In this document: positions 1 to 5,276 of the stretch, one piece after another
Layout: each line of letters opens with the position of its first letter
How positions within the stretch are numbered: the first letter of the stretch is position 1
Assembly (NCBI GenBank): GCA_031290535.1
Contig: JAITNI010000197.1
Span: 1-9,147, forward strand
Direction of reading: 5' to 3'
Origin: Zoogloeaceae bacterium
GTDB taxonomy: Bacteria > Pseudomonadota > Gammaproteobacteria > Burkholderiales > Rhodocyclaceae
Length of the DNA stretch: 9,147 nt
Notes under the pieces: model-generated
The model's database searches: none
Told to the model about the DNA's origin: nothing
What the model saw: the letters and a program-made list of their open reading frames with translations, nothing else
Program-made: the position numbers and the translations under genes

Positions 1-134
1 TGCCCCGGATTGGAATCCCGGAACGCGATCGTGATGTCCTTCGTGATTTCATTGTCCTTGATGCGCACATCTTCAATCACCACATCCGTCCGCGAACGGT
101 TGGATTCCCACCAGGTGACCCAATCAAGATGAAA
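1..134 (-). CDS. Unidentified open frame running off the left edge, no normal start
   Basis: One minus-strand frame is open from an in-frame TGA (135-137) to the left edge. It reads ...DWVTWWESNRSRTDVV, then IEDVRIKDNEITKD, then ITIAFRDSNPG. Third codon positions are mostly G/C and the composition looks protein-like. The other two minus frames contain stops. No ATG, GTG or TTG precedes the protein-like part. The first in-frame candidates are two adjacent GTGs (78-83) in the middle of it. This may be a gene that lost its 5' end, or a chance open frame. I do not recognise the family. One plus-strand frame is also open here and cannot be excluded. Confidence 0.28.
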
Positions 135-156
135 TCAGCATCGGCCTGTTCCTGCA

Positions 157-186
157 ATCCCTTCTCCCCTTCAGGGGAGAAGGGAT
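157..186. repeat. Perfect 14-bp inverted repeat downstream of the FecR gene
   Basis: Arms 157-170 (ATCCCTTCTCCCCT) and 173-186 (AGGGGAGAAGGGAT) are exact reverse complements around a 2-nt centre. The element lies 30 nt beyond the FecR stop. The minus strand has no T-run after the stem, so it is not a textbook intrinsic terminator, though it could end or stabilise the FecR transcript. The core CTCCCC...GGGGAG followed by AAGG recurs at 7760-7778. This suggests a dispersed REP-like element of the host. Confidence 0.7.
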
Positions 187-216
187 GACGCTTCGCCGTC
201 TGTGGAGGCCAGCCTT

Positions 217-1533
217 CTATTTACCCCAGAGCGTGACGCCGTTGGCTTCCAGTCCGTTTTGCAGTTGGGACTGGAAAAGATAGCCCGCGCTCATGCCCTC
301 GTTTTCCTTGAACAACGCGCCCCGGACAATCATGTTATTGCCCGGCGACAGGCGATCATTGAAAAAAAGACCGTTACTCGTCACCTGGCCGATCGCGCTC
401 AGGCGGTGGGTTGTGCCCAGGGCGTTCAAATTCATTTGGGTCGAAAAGCTGGTTTTTTCAAAGTTGACATGCAGGATTCCATTGCTCAACGTGGCCTCCG
501 ACTCTACCTGGTTTATGGGGTCGGTGACGTGGGCAATGCTGTTTTGCAGGGAAAAACTGACGCTGCCGTTGAGCGGCGTGCGCACGGCGCTGTTTTTGTC
601 GCGCAGCAGAACATAGCTGCCCAGGGTGATGGTGACGTACTTGTCCTCTTCTCCCGCTGCGGAAATATCCACGGTGGCGGGAAGCCTGTCGGAAATTTCC
701 TGCCAGCGCCCCCAGATGATCGGTTTCATGGGATCCAGACTGGCGGCGTTGCCCGGTGGTTTGATGAGGGATTCCTGGGCCGGGGGAACAGGGGCAGGCG
801 CGGGAAGGCTGCCTTCCTTGCTGCCTTTTTTGTCCCCGTCGGAAACTTCCGGTTCGTCCTGCCGGGGCGGGGCAACGAGGTCAGGGGAAAAATCGTCCCC
901 CTTCAGAAGCTGGGGCGTAATGCGTCCTTTCTGAACTTGCAGAATGCCGGACGCCTCCTGGGCGAACAGCTCGCGCCCGCCTTCGCAGGGGCCAGCGCCC
1001 TGCGGGGTGCAACGGCTGTTGAAGCCGGAAACGATGACGCCGCCGGAAATCACCGCGACACGGGTCTCCCGCGCATCGGCATATACGCTGAAATCAGTTC
1101 CCCGCACGCCAATGGCGGCTACCGGCGTGTTGAAGCGGAAATTTTTGCGCGCCTTGCCGACGGCCTCGCCAGAAATGCTGCGGGCAACGCCCTGGCGCAG
1201 GGAAAACTTGAAGCGGCTTTCCTGCGGATTCACGGTGTCCACCTGATAAGCTTCCACCGTGGCCTGACTGCCGGGACGCAGAATCAGAAAACCGTTGTCA
1301 ATCGTCTTGAGATAGAGATAGCCATCCTTGCCGGTGACGAGTTCCGCGCCGACCGGCACCCCCTCGCCCTCCTTGAGCGCCTTGCCGTTCATGCGGACAT
1401 CTCCCACCGCCAGCACGATTTTGCCCGCCTCCTCGCCCTGCGGCGCGGCGAGAGCCAGACCCGGCAACAACAGCGCGGCGGCCAGAAAAGCAGCGGCGAT
1501 TCTCCCCTGTGGGCGGGTTTTATCTTGCGTCAT
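217..1533 (-). CDS. Secreted FecR-domain protein with C-terminal Slam-substrate-like barrel
   Basis: This 438-aa protein begins with a Sec signal peptide (about 1-29, ending ALA) and has no lipobox cysteine. The FecR domain spans about 37-165. It includes GDVRMNG, a mid-region FLILRPGSQATVEAY and the hallmark TPVAAIGVRGTDF at 136-148. Two cysteines (175, 183) could form a disulfide. A Pro/charged linker (about 221-262) leads to a beta-rich domain (about 270-438). That domain opens with IIWGRW and contains SAIGQVTSNGLFF and IVRGALFKENEGMSAGYLF. This pattern recalls the G-A-[LF]-[FY]...E...[AG]G-x-F handle of TbpB-like and Slam-dependent barrels. No transmembrane helix follows the signal, so this is not a classical FecR anti-sigma regulator. 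The ATG is preceded by GGAG at good spacing, and a perfect TATAAT -10 lies upstream. The divergent neighbour is a Slam-like barrel. FecR identity is firm; the C-terminal assignment is inference by eye. Confidence 0.88.
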   Translation of the reverse strand: MTQDKTRPQGRIAAAFLAAALLLPGLALAAPQGEEAGKIVLAVGDVRMNGKALKEGEGVPVGAELVTGKDGYLYLKTIDNGFLILRPGSQATVEAYQVDTVNPQESRFKFSLRQGVARSISGEAVGKARKNFRFNTPVAAIGVRGTDFSVYADARETRVAVISGGVIVSGFNSRCTPQGAGPCEGGRELFAQEASGILQVQKGRITPQLLKGDDFSPDLVAPPRQDEPEVSDGDKKGSKEGSLPAPAPVPPAQESLIKPPGNAASLDPMKPIIWGRWQEISDRLPATVDISAAGEEDKYVTITLGSYVLLRDKNSAVRTPLNGSVSFSLQNSIAHVTDPINQVESEATLSNGILHVNFEKTSFSTQMNLNALGTTHRLSAIGQVTSNGLFFNDRLSPGNNMIVRGALFKENEGMSAGYLFQSQLQNGLEANGVTLWGK

Positions 1534-1636
1534 TTTTTCTCCATCCGCATCTTCGCGTAAAGCAGCTCTTTATTATAGAATTCACAGGTTTTTTCCTGTC
1601 TGATTTTATGAATGTTCTGACCCTCCTTGCCGGATT
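1534..1636. promoter_or_regulatory. Divergent control region of the FecR and Slam-like genes
   Basis: Reading the minus strand toward the FecR gene there is a perfect -10 TATAAT (1572-1577). It has no good -35. The -35 region is covered by a dyad, ACAGG (1584-1588) and CCTGT (1595-1599), around a T6 centre. This arrangement suits an activator- or repressor-controlled promoter, but the protein that binds is unknown. A Shine-Dalgarno GGAG precedes the FecR ATG. I see no convincing plus-strand promoter for the barrel gene. Confidence 0.5.
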
Positions 1637-2884
1637 GTGACTTTTTTACAACACCTCTGCCGCTTTTTGCGTAAATTTATCTTCCCCCTCCTGTTTTTGT
1701 CTTGCCTATCCGTTTCGGCTATGGCAGAGGAGGAGGACGTTTATCAGCGCGGCCTGCAACTCCTGAGCGAAGGGCGAACCGAGGAAGCGAAGGAATCCTT
1801 TCACGCGGTCATCGCCCAGCAGCCGGAGCACGCGGGCGCATGGCTCGATCTGGCCATTCTGCAATGCGGCATGGGGATGACCGCCGAGGCGGAAACCCTG
1901 TTTACGGAAATTCTGGAAAAATTCACGCCGCCGCCCGCCATTCAGGATCTCATCGGAAAAATCCGGGCGCAGGGCTGCCAGCGGCAGGCGTTCCAGGGCA
2001 TTTCCCGCTATCAGTTCCGGCTGGGTCGGGGTTATGACAGCAACGCCAATCAGGGCGCGTCCAACCCCTATTTTTCCCTTGGCGTCGATATTCCGCCCCT
2101 GGAACTGTCGCCGGAATTTCGCGCCACCAAAGACAATTTCACCCAGTTGGGGCTGGAAAGCGCGCATGTCCTCTCCGGGCGCGGCACGCTGTTATACACC
2201 CAGTTCCAGCACCGACGGCACGACCAGCTTTCCCACTATGACCTGAGCACCCTGATCGTGGGCGCGGAACAGCCCCTGCAACTTCCCGGCGGCTGGGACA
2301 GCCGCTGGGGCGCGAGTCTGGGCGCGACCCTGCTCGGCAATCGCCGCTATCAGGAACAGGGCGGTCTCCACTTTCAATTGACGCCGCCCTGGCCAAAGCG
2401 CCCGAGTGGCTGGCAACTGAATTTCGTCGGGGACTGGACGCGGGTGCGCTATCCCACGCTCACGGGCTACGACGCGGACATTACAAAATTCCTGACCTCC
2501 CTGAGCTACCGTCATCAGGAAACCCGCTTCATGGGCAATCTGGGCGTTGTCCATGATTTCGGGGAAAACAGACGCCCCGGCGGCGATAAACAGGGCTGGC
2601 TGGCCAACCTCTCCCTGCGGCAACCGCTGGGCGAACGCCTGATCGGCGAGTTTTCCTGGACGCGCCAGGACTGGCAGGGAGAAAAAACCTACTCCCCCGG
2701 CCTGATCGACTCGAAACGCAACCAGCATACCACCCTCTGGCGCGCCGCCCTCCTGCTGCCTCTGGACGCCCGTCAAAATCTGGTGCTGGAGTACAAATAT
2801 CTGGACAATCAGGAAAACATCTCCATTTTCCGCTACCAGAGCCGCCAGCTCATGCTGGGATGGCAGTATGAGTTTGGCGATTAG
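1637..2884 (+). CDS. Slam-like outer-membrane protein: TPR domain plus beta-barrel
   Basis: This 415-aa protein has a signal peptide (1-30, cleavage likely after SAMA). A TPR region follows at about 34-98 (DVYQRGLQLLSEGRTEEAKESF, then HAGAWLDLAILQCGMGMTAEAETLF). The rest (about 121-415) is an alternating-strand outer-membrane barrel. It begins RYQFRLGRGYDSNANQG and ends LMLGWQYEFGD, with an aromatic residue near the C terminus. TPR followed by a barrel opening with GYDSNxNxG is the layout of the surface lipoprotein assembly modifier family, which moves lipoproteins or soluble haemophore-like proteins across the outer membrane. It is shorter than the classical neisserial Slam, mainly in the TPR part. 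The GTG start at 1637 is chosen because it gives a complete signal peptide. The only upstream in-frame marker is a stop at 1601, and no clear ribosome site is seen. The divergent FecR protein is the obvious candidate substrate. A generic TPR-porin is the alternative. Confidence 0.75.
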   Translation: MTFLQHLCRFLRKFIFPLLFLSCLSVSAMAEEEDVYQRGLQLLSEGRTEEAKESFHAVIAQQPEHAGAWLDLAILQCGMGMTAEAETLFTEILEKFTPPPAIQDLIGKIRAQGCQRQAFQGISRYQFRLGRGYDSNANQGASNPYFSLGVDIPPLELSPEFRATKDNFTQLGLESAHVLSGRGTLLYTQFQHRRHDQLSHYDLSTLIVGAEQPLQLPGGWDSRWGASLGATLLGNRRYQEQGGLHFQLTPPWPKRPSGWQLNFVGDWTRVRYPTLTGYDADITKFLTSLSYRHQETRFMGNLGVVHDFGENRRPGGDKQGWLANLSLRQPLGERLIGEFSWTRQDWQGEKTYSPGLIDSKRNQHTTLWRAALLLPLDARQNLVLEYKYLDNQENISIFRYQSRQLMLGWQYEFGD

Positions 2885-2904
2885 GAAAACACCGGACAAC
2901 CGTC

Positions 2905-2924
2905 ATTTCCGCGAAGGCGGAAAT
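2905..2924. repeat. REP-like palindrome after the barrel gene
   Basis: Perfect 8-bp arms ATTTCCGC (2905-2912) and GCGGAAAT (2917-2924) enclose the loop GAAG. The element starts 21 nt after the barrel stop. With the flanking GTC and CCA it resembles the common proteobacterial intergenic palindrome of the GTCATTCCCGC...GCGGGAAT type. No U-tract follows, so the terminator function is uncertain. Confidence 0.65.
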
Positions 2925-2964
2925 CCATAACCCCCCTTGAAAACCGGATGTTTCCCCTTGTAGG

Positions 2965-2981
2965 GGCGCGTTTTACGCGCC
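2965..2981. repeat. Second short hairpin between the convergent barrel and repA genes
   Basis: GGCGCGT (2965-2971) pairs with ACGCGCC (2975-2981) around a TTT centre. CCCC (2954-2957) could instead pair with GGGG (2963-2966). The hairpin lies between the ends of two convergent genes and may act as a weak bidirectional terminator or be another REP-type unit. Confidence 0.55.
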
Positions 2982-3005
2982 TTGGGCGGATTTTAGGAAC
3001 GCCTG

Positions 3006-4214
3006 TCACGCCTGCGGATTGGCCGTCTGCCGAATCAGCCGACGCGCCAGCCGGAAATTGTCCCGGGCATAAAAAGTTACCTTGTCATCGGCGCTGACAA
3101 CCAGGCGATATTCCGGCAGGCAGTCGTCCGCCTGAATCGTGTGCGCGGCGCGGCGAAATTCCTTGAGGGTAGACCGGCTGCCGGTCTTGGCCTGGAGCAA
3201 ATCCAGGGCAATGGTCCATTGCGCCTGATGGCCGCAATGTTTGCGAGCCAGCTCGTAAAAGCGCCGCGCCAGCGGCTTGCGGAGCCGGAAATAGTCCGGG
3301 TGAATGGTAAGCACCTCGAATGCCTGCACCGCGTTGTAAAGCCAGCGCGACAGGGTCACTTCCACCGCGATCATGCGTTCGTCAGAAGAGGATTTCTCGA
3401 TGATGCGCCACTCGTCAATGATGCCAAACCCCTGTTTGACCCGTTCGCCGCCGGTCTTGATGTCGGTTGTAATCCGGGTGCCCGCCAGACGCTCGAACGC
3501 CTCATGCAACAGTTTATAGCCCTGTCCGCTGGTCTGCCGGTTGGCGGTGACGAGAAAATCATAGACGGTAAAGCGGATGGTGCGGTTTCTGGTGTCGTCC
3601 CGCTCCCGGTTCAGGGCTTCGGTCAGTTGCGACACCACGTAGATCAGCACATCCTTGTCATGCTGCGTCGCCCGCCCCAGCACGGACGGGGCCACCTTGA
3701 CGTATTTGTTGCCGTCCTTGCTTGTCCATTCCCAGATGCTCAAGTCCGGCTTGGTGGAAAGCGTGAAAATCGGCGCTTCCATGCTGGCGCCGTCATCCTT
3801 GAGCGCGTAGTCGAACAGATCCGCCAGAAAAAATCCGCGATTCGGATGCCGAACCTGGGTCAGCCCCCCCTTGCCTGTTTTCCCGCCCGAAACTTTATCC
3901 TGTTGTCCTTCCCGCAGCAAAGGTTTGATATGCCTTGCTGTGGTCTCGATTCGGGCTTCCAGCTCGGAACGATGGGTCTGAAGTTGCCGCAAGCGCCCGC
4001 GTAATTCCTGCATACTGGCGCTGTCGTTCGGATTATTTGCCGTCAGCCGGGTCAGATCGCGGTGCGCCGCGACGATCTGTTCGGAAAGTTCCCGATGTGT
4101 GCCGCGAAGATGGCGCAACATTCTGCCCGCGTCCCCAGCGGGAGGAGAAAGCATGTCCTGATCTTCAAAAAGATCATGCTCGCGGGGCGCGGCGGGGTTT
4201 TTTTTGGCGGTCAT
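3006..4214 (-). CDS. repA: Plasmid replication initiator, RPA family, with coiled-coil extension
   Basis: This is a 402-aa initiator from the ATG at 4214. A TTG at 4229 would add five residues. Neither start has a clear ribosome site, and an in-frame stop lies at 4245-4247. The region from about 125 to 395 matches the RPA (replication initiator protein A) family. Its signatures are NRGFFLADLFDYALKDD, PDLSIWEW, HDKDVLIYVVSQLTEALN, FTVYDFLVTANR, YKLLHEAFERLAGTRITTD, LSRWLYNAVQA and HPDYFRLRKPLARRFYELARKHCG. These form the winged-helix DNA-binding body that should recognise origin iterons. Residues about 30-100 are an added helical, heptad-rich, very charged coiled coil (RHLRGTHRELSEQIVAAHRD, then QELRGRLRQLQTHRSELEAR). 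This extension is longer than I expect for the family. The gene lies about 40-55 nt behind a DUF6447-like gene on the same strand, probably as one operon. The iterons are about 1.1 kb to its right. Family assignment is strong. Confidence 0.9.
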   Translation of the reverse strand: MTAKKNPAAPREHDLFEDQDMLSPPAGDAGRMLRHLRGTHRELSEQIVAAHRDLTRLTANNPNDSASMQELRGRLRQLQTHRSELEARIETTARHIKPLLREGQQDKVSGGKTGKGGLTQVRHPNRGFFLADLFDYALKDDGASMEAPIFTLSTKPDLSIWEWTSKDGNKYVKVAPSVLGRATQHDKDVLIYVVSQLTEALNRERDDTRNRTIRFTVYDFLVTANRQTSGQGYKLLHEAFERLAGTRITTDIKTGGERVKQGFGIIDEWRIIEKSSSDERMIAVEVTLSRWLYNAVQAFEVLTIHPDYFRLRKPLARRFYELARKHCGHQAQWTIALDLLQAKTGSRSTLKEFRRAAHTIQADDCLPEYRLVVSADDKVTFYARDNFRLARRLIRQTANPQA

Positions 4215-4229
4215 CGCGGAAAGGGTCAA

Positions 4230-4259
4230 AACGGGAAAACCCGTTCATTCTACCCGTTC
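4230..4259. promoter_or_regulatory. Palindrome and half-site repeats just upstream of repA
   Basis: AACGGG (4230-4235) and CCCGTT (4240-4245) form an inverted repeat around AAAA. The half-site ACCCGTTC (4239-4246) recurs 13 bp away at 4252-4259. All of this lies between the DUF6447-like stop and the repA start, where a Shine-Dalgarno would be expected. It could be an autoregulatory operator (initiators commonly bind inverted repeats of their own operator) or an mRNA hairpin that limits repA translation. Confidence 0.45.
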
Positions 4260-4268
4260 CCGACCCCA

Positions 4269-4502
4269 TCAGGCGTTTCCGGCGGACACCATTGTTTCCA
4301 GCGGCGCCATCTTGTCCAGCTCCGCTTTCAGGGTCTGGGCATAAGCCTGACGGGCGGTCTGCAACATGGCGAGCAAGGCCTGGGCGCGGGCAATTTCCTG
4401 TTCGGCAGCGCGCAGGTTGATAATCTGGCTGCGCGCGATCTCGCTCAAAGCATTCAGGGGATAAGGCTTGCCATCGATGGTGACGGTCTGGGTGGTATCC
4501 AT
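4269..4502 (-). CDS. Small DUF6447-like protein upstream of repA
   Basis: This is a 77-aa protein. The ATG at 4502 is chosen because GGAG sits just upstream and a well-formed promoter ends 25 nt away. The open frame reaches 4538, but that would read through the promoter -10. The N terminus TVTIDGKPYPLNALSEIARS is followed by one long amphipathic helix (about 20-60, IINLRAAEQEIARAQALLAM, then LQTARQAYAQTLKAELDK). This resembles the DUF6447 family of small single-helix proteins, whose function is unknown. There is no signal peptide or membrane segment. The gene is the first of an apparent two-gene operon with repA, so a role in replication or copy control is possible but inferred only from position. 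Family assignment is by eye. Confidence 0.75.
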   Translation of the reverse strand: MDTTQTVTIDGKPYPLNALSEIARSQIINLRAAEQEIARAQALLAMLQTARQAYAQTLKAELDKMAPLETMVSAGNA

Positions 4503-4526
4503 GTTTTCTCCTGCACAAAACTGACA

Positions 4527-4556
4527 AGTATAGCGCAAGGATCAAAGGCGGTACAA
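4527..4556 (-). promoter_or_regulatory. Sigma70-type promoter for the DUF6447-like/repA operon
   Basis: On the minus strand, TTGTAC (4551-4556) and TATACT (4527-4532) are spaced by 18 bp. Transcription would start near 4520, giving a leader of about 18 nt that contains GGAG before the ATG at 4502. No better -10 is seen in this intergenic gap. Confidence 0.6.
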
Positions 4557-4563
4557 GGAAGCT

Positions 4564-4579
4564 GGATACTCAGGTATCC
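4564..4579. promoter_or_regulatory. Palindrome in the divergent intergenic region
   Basis: GGATAC (4564-4569) and GTATCC (4574-4579) are perfect inverted arms around TCAG. The palindrome lies 7 bp beyond the -35 of the minus-strand promoter, in the gap before the divergent DUF3307-like gene. Position and symmetry fit a dimeric regulator site. No binder can be named. Confidence 0.4.
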
Positions 4580-4606
4580 TTGGGGTTTGGTTTTCAGATT
4601 CAACGC

Positions 4607-4918
4607 ATGTTTTCTTCGTCTGTTGGCATCCTTTTTCAACTTCTGGTCTGGCATCTGATCGCGGACGTTCTGCTGCAACCGCAAGCGCTGGCCAACGCAA
4701 AAAGAAAACCCGGCGTGGCCGGCGTAGCGGTACTTGTCCTGCATGGCTTCATTCACGGGTTGGGGACAGGACTGATTCTGGAATCCCTATGGGCGGTTCT
4801 GCTGGAAACCTTCGCGCATACCCTGGTCGACTTCGGAAAATGTCGTGGATACTATGGTCTGGCGCCAGATCAATGCGCGCATCTGACCTGTCTGGGTTGC
4901 TGGTGGTTTGTGATCTAG
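4607..4918 (+). CDS. Small DUF3307-like membrane protein
   Basis: This 103-aa protein starts at the ATG at 4607. A TTG at 4580 would add nine residues, and neither start has a strong ribosome site. It contains LFQLLVWHLIADVLLQPQAL near the N terminus, then VLVLHGFIHGLGTGLILESL, then ETFAHTLVDFGKCRGYYGL and DQCAHLTC. Regularly spaced histidines and Asp/Lys within three to four hydrophobic helices (WHLxAD, HxxIHG, AHxxxDxGK, DQxxH) are the pattern of DUF3307, a family of small integral membrane proteins of unknown function known from plasmids, phages and chromosomes. The conserved His/Asp set could bind metal, but this is not shown. The gene diverges from the DUF6447-like/repA operon and precedes the origin. 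An ATG begins immediately after its stop (see 4919). Confidence 0.75.
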   Translation: MFSSSVGILFQLLVWHLIADVLLQPQALANAKRKPGVAGVAVLVLHGFIHGLGTGLILESLWAVLLETFAHTLVDFGKCRGYYGLAPDQCAHLTCLGCWWFVI

Positions 4919-5095
4919 ATGACAATCTGTTGTCTGGCGCCTTTGAGGGCGGGGTTTGGGTTTTACAGATTTTTTTCTCAACCGGGTAAAGCGCCGCAGG
5001 CGAAAAGCATCGGACTCGATCCCGCAGCGCAGCGAGGACAGCGAGTTCGAGGACAAGCCGCGTTATTCAAGCGAAGCGGCAGGCGTAGCCTGTGA
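4919..5095 (+). other. Weak 58-codon frame between the DUF3307-like gene and the origin
   Basis: An ATG directly abuts the TAG of the DUF3307-like gene and opens a 58-codon frame (MTICCLAPLRAGF... ending KRSGRRSL). A second frame (about 4956-5099, TTG start) reads through RVKRRRRKASDSIPQRSEDS and ends AAGVACE. Neither has a ribosome site or recognisable domain, and both run into the origin dyad. They may be chance frames in GC-rich DNA. Nothing else is visible here. A T7 tract (4970-4976) has no hairpin directly before it, so I do not call a terminator. Confidence 0.15.
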
Positions 5096-5103
5096 ATAAC
5101 GGG
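5057..5103. repeat. Nested inverted repeats carrying a DnaA-box-like site
   Basis: CGTTATTCA (5061-5069) pairs exactly with TGAATAACG (5093-5101). Inside, CAGGC (5080-5084) pairs with GCCTG (5088-5092). GCCGC (5057-5061) could alternatively pair with GCGGC (5076-5080). TGTGAATAA (5091-5099) read on the minus strand is TTATTCACA, which fits the DnaA consensus TTATNCACA. The opposite arm is a degenerate copy. Confidence 0.6.
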
Positions 5104-5154
5104 AAAGGCGCGTCAGGATTTGGCGCGCTGCTTGATTGTTGCGGAGGGTTGGGT

Positions 5155-5163
5155 TTATCCACA
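5155..5163 (+). promoter_or_regulatory. Perfect DnaA box
   Basis: TTATCCACA is an exact match to the high-affinity DnaA box. It is 15 bp from the AT-rich tract and within the gene-free origin region. Confidence 0.7.
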
Positions 5164-5177
5164 GGGTTTGAAGGGGT

Positions 5178-5218
5178 GAACACGTTAACATATATAAGTT
5201 AAAAAAAGCGCGCGCGCG
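5178..5218. other. AT-rich unwinding candidate next to a GC alternating run
   Basis: The stretch 5184-5207 is almost all A/T and carries an inverted repeat TTAAC (5185-5189) / GTTAA (5198-5202) and an A7 run. It is followed at once by GCGCGCGCGCG (5208-5218), an alternating purine-pyrimidine tract able to adopt Z-DNA. An AT-rich tract between a DnaA box and iterons is the usual duplex unwinding element. Confidence 0.55.
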
Positions 5219-5276
5219 TTACGGGGTCAAATGTTGGCTTGAAAGCTTTGTCCAGTAAGGGTTTTGAAAATCAGTG

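Noticed and set aside
202..1560. Long plus-strand frame antisense to the FecR gene
   Set aside because: It is the complement of a gene with signal peptide, FecR signatures and ribosome site. Its own translation shows no domain.
1580..1600. CRP/cAMP receptor site near the FecR promoter
   Set aside because: Only one TGTGA half-site is present on the minus strand. The second half at the required 6-bp spacing is missing.
3141..4004. 287-codon plus-strand frame inside repA
   Set aside because: It is antisense to clear RPA family motifs and is a by-product of GC-rich codon use.
4961..4980. Intrinsic terminator at the T7 tract after the DUF3307-like gene
   Set aside because: No stable stem lies immediately before the T-run.
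5000..5110. oriT
   Set aside because: Inverted repeats are present, but I recognise no nick-site consensus and no relaxase gene is in the window.
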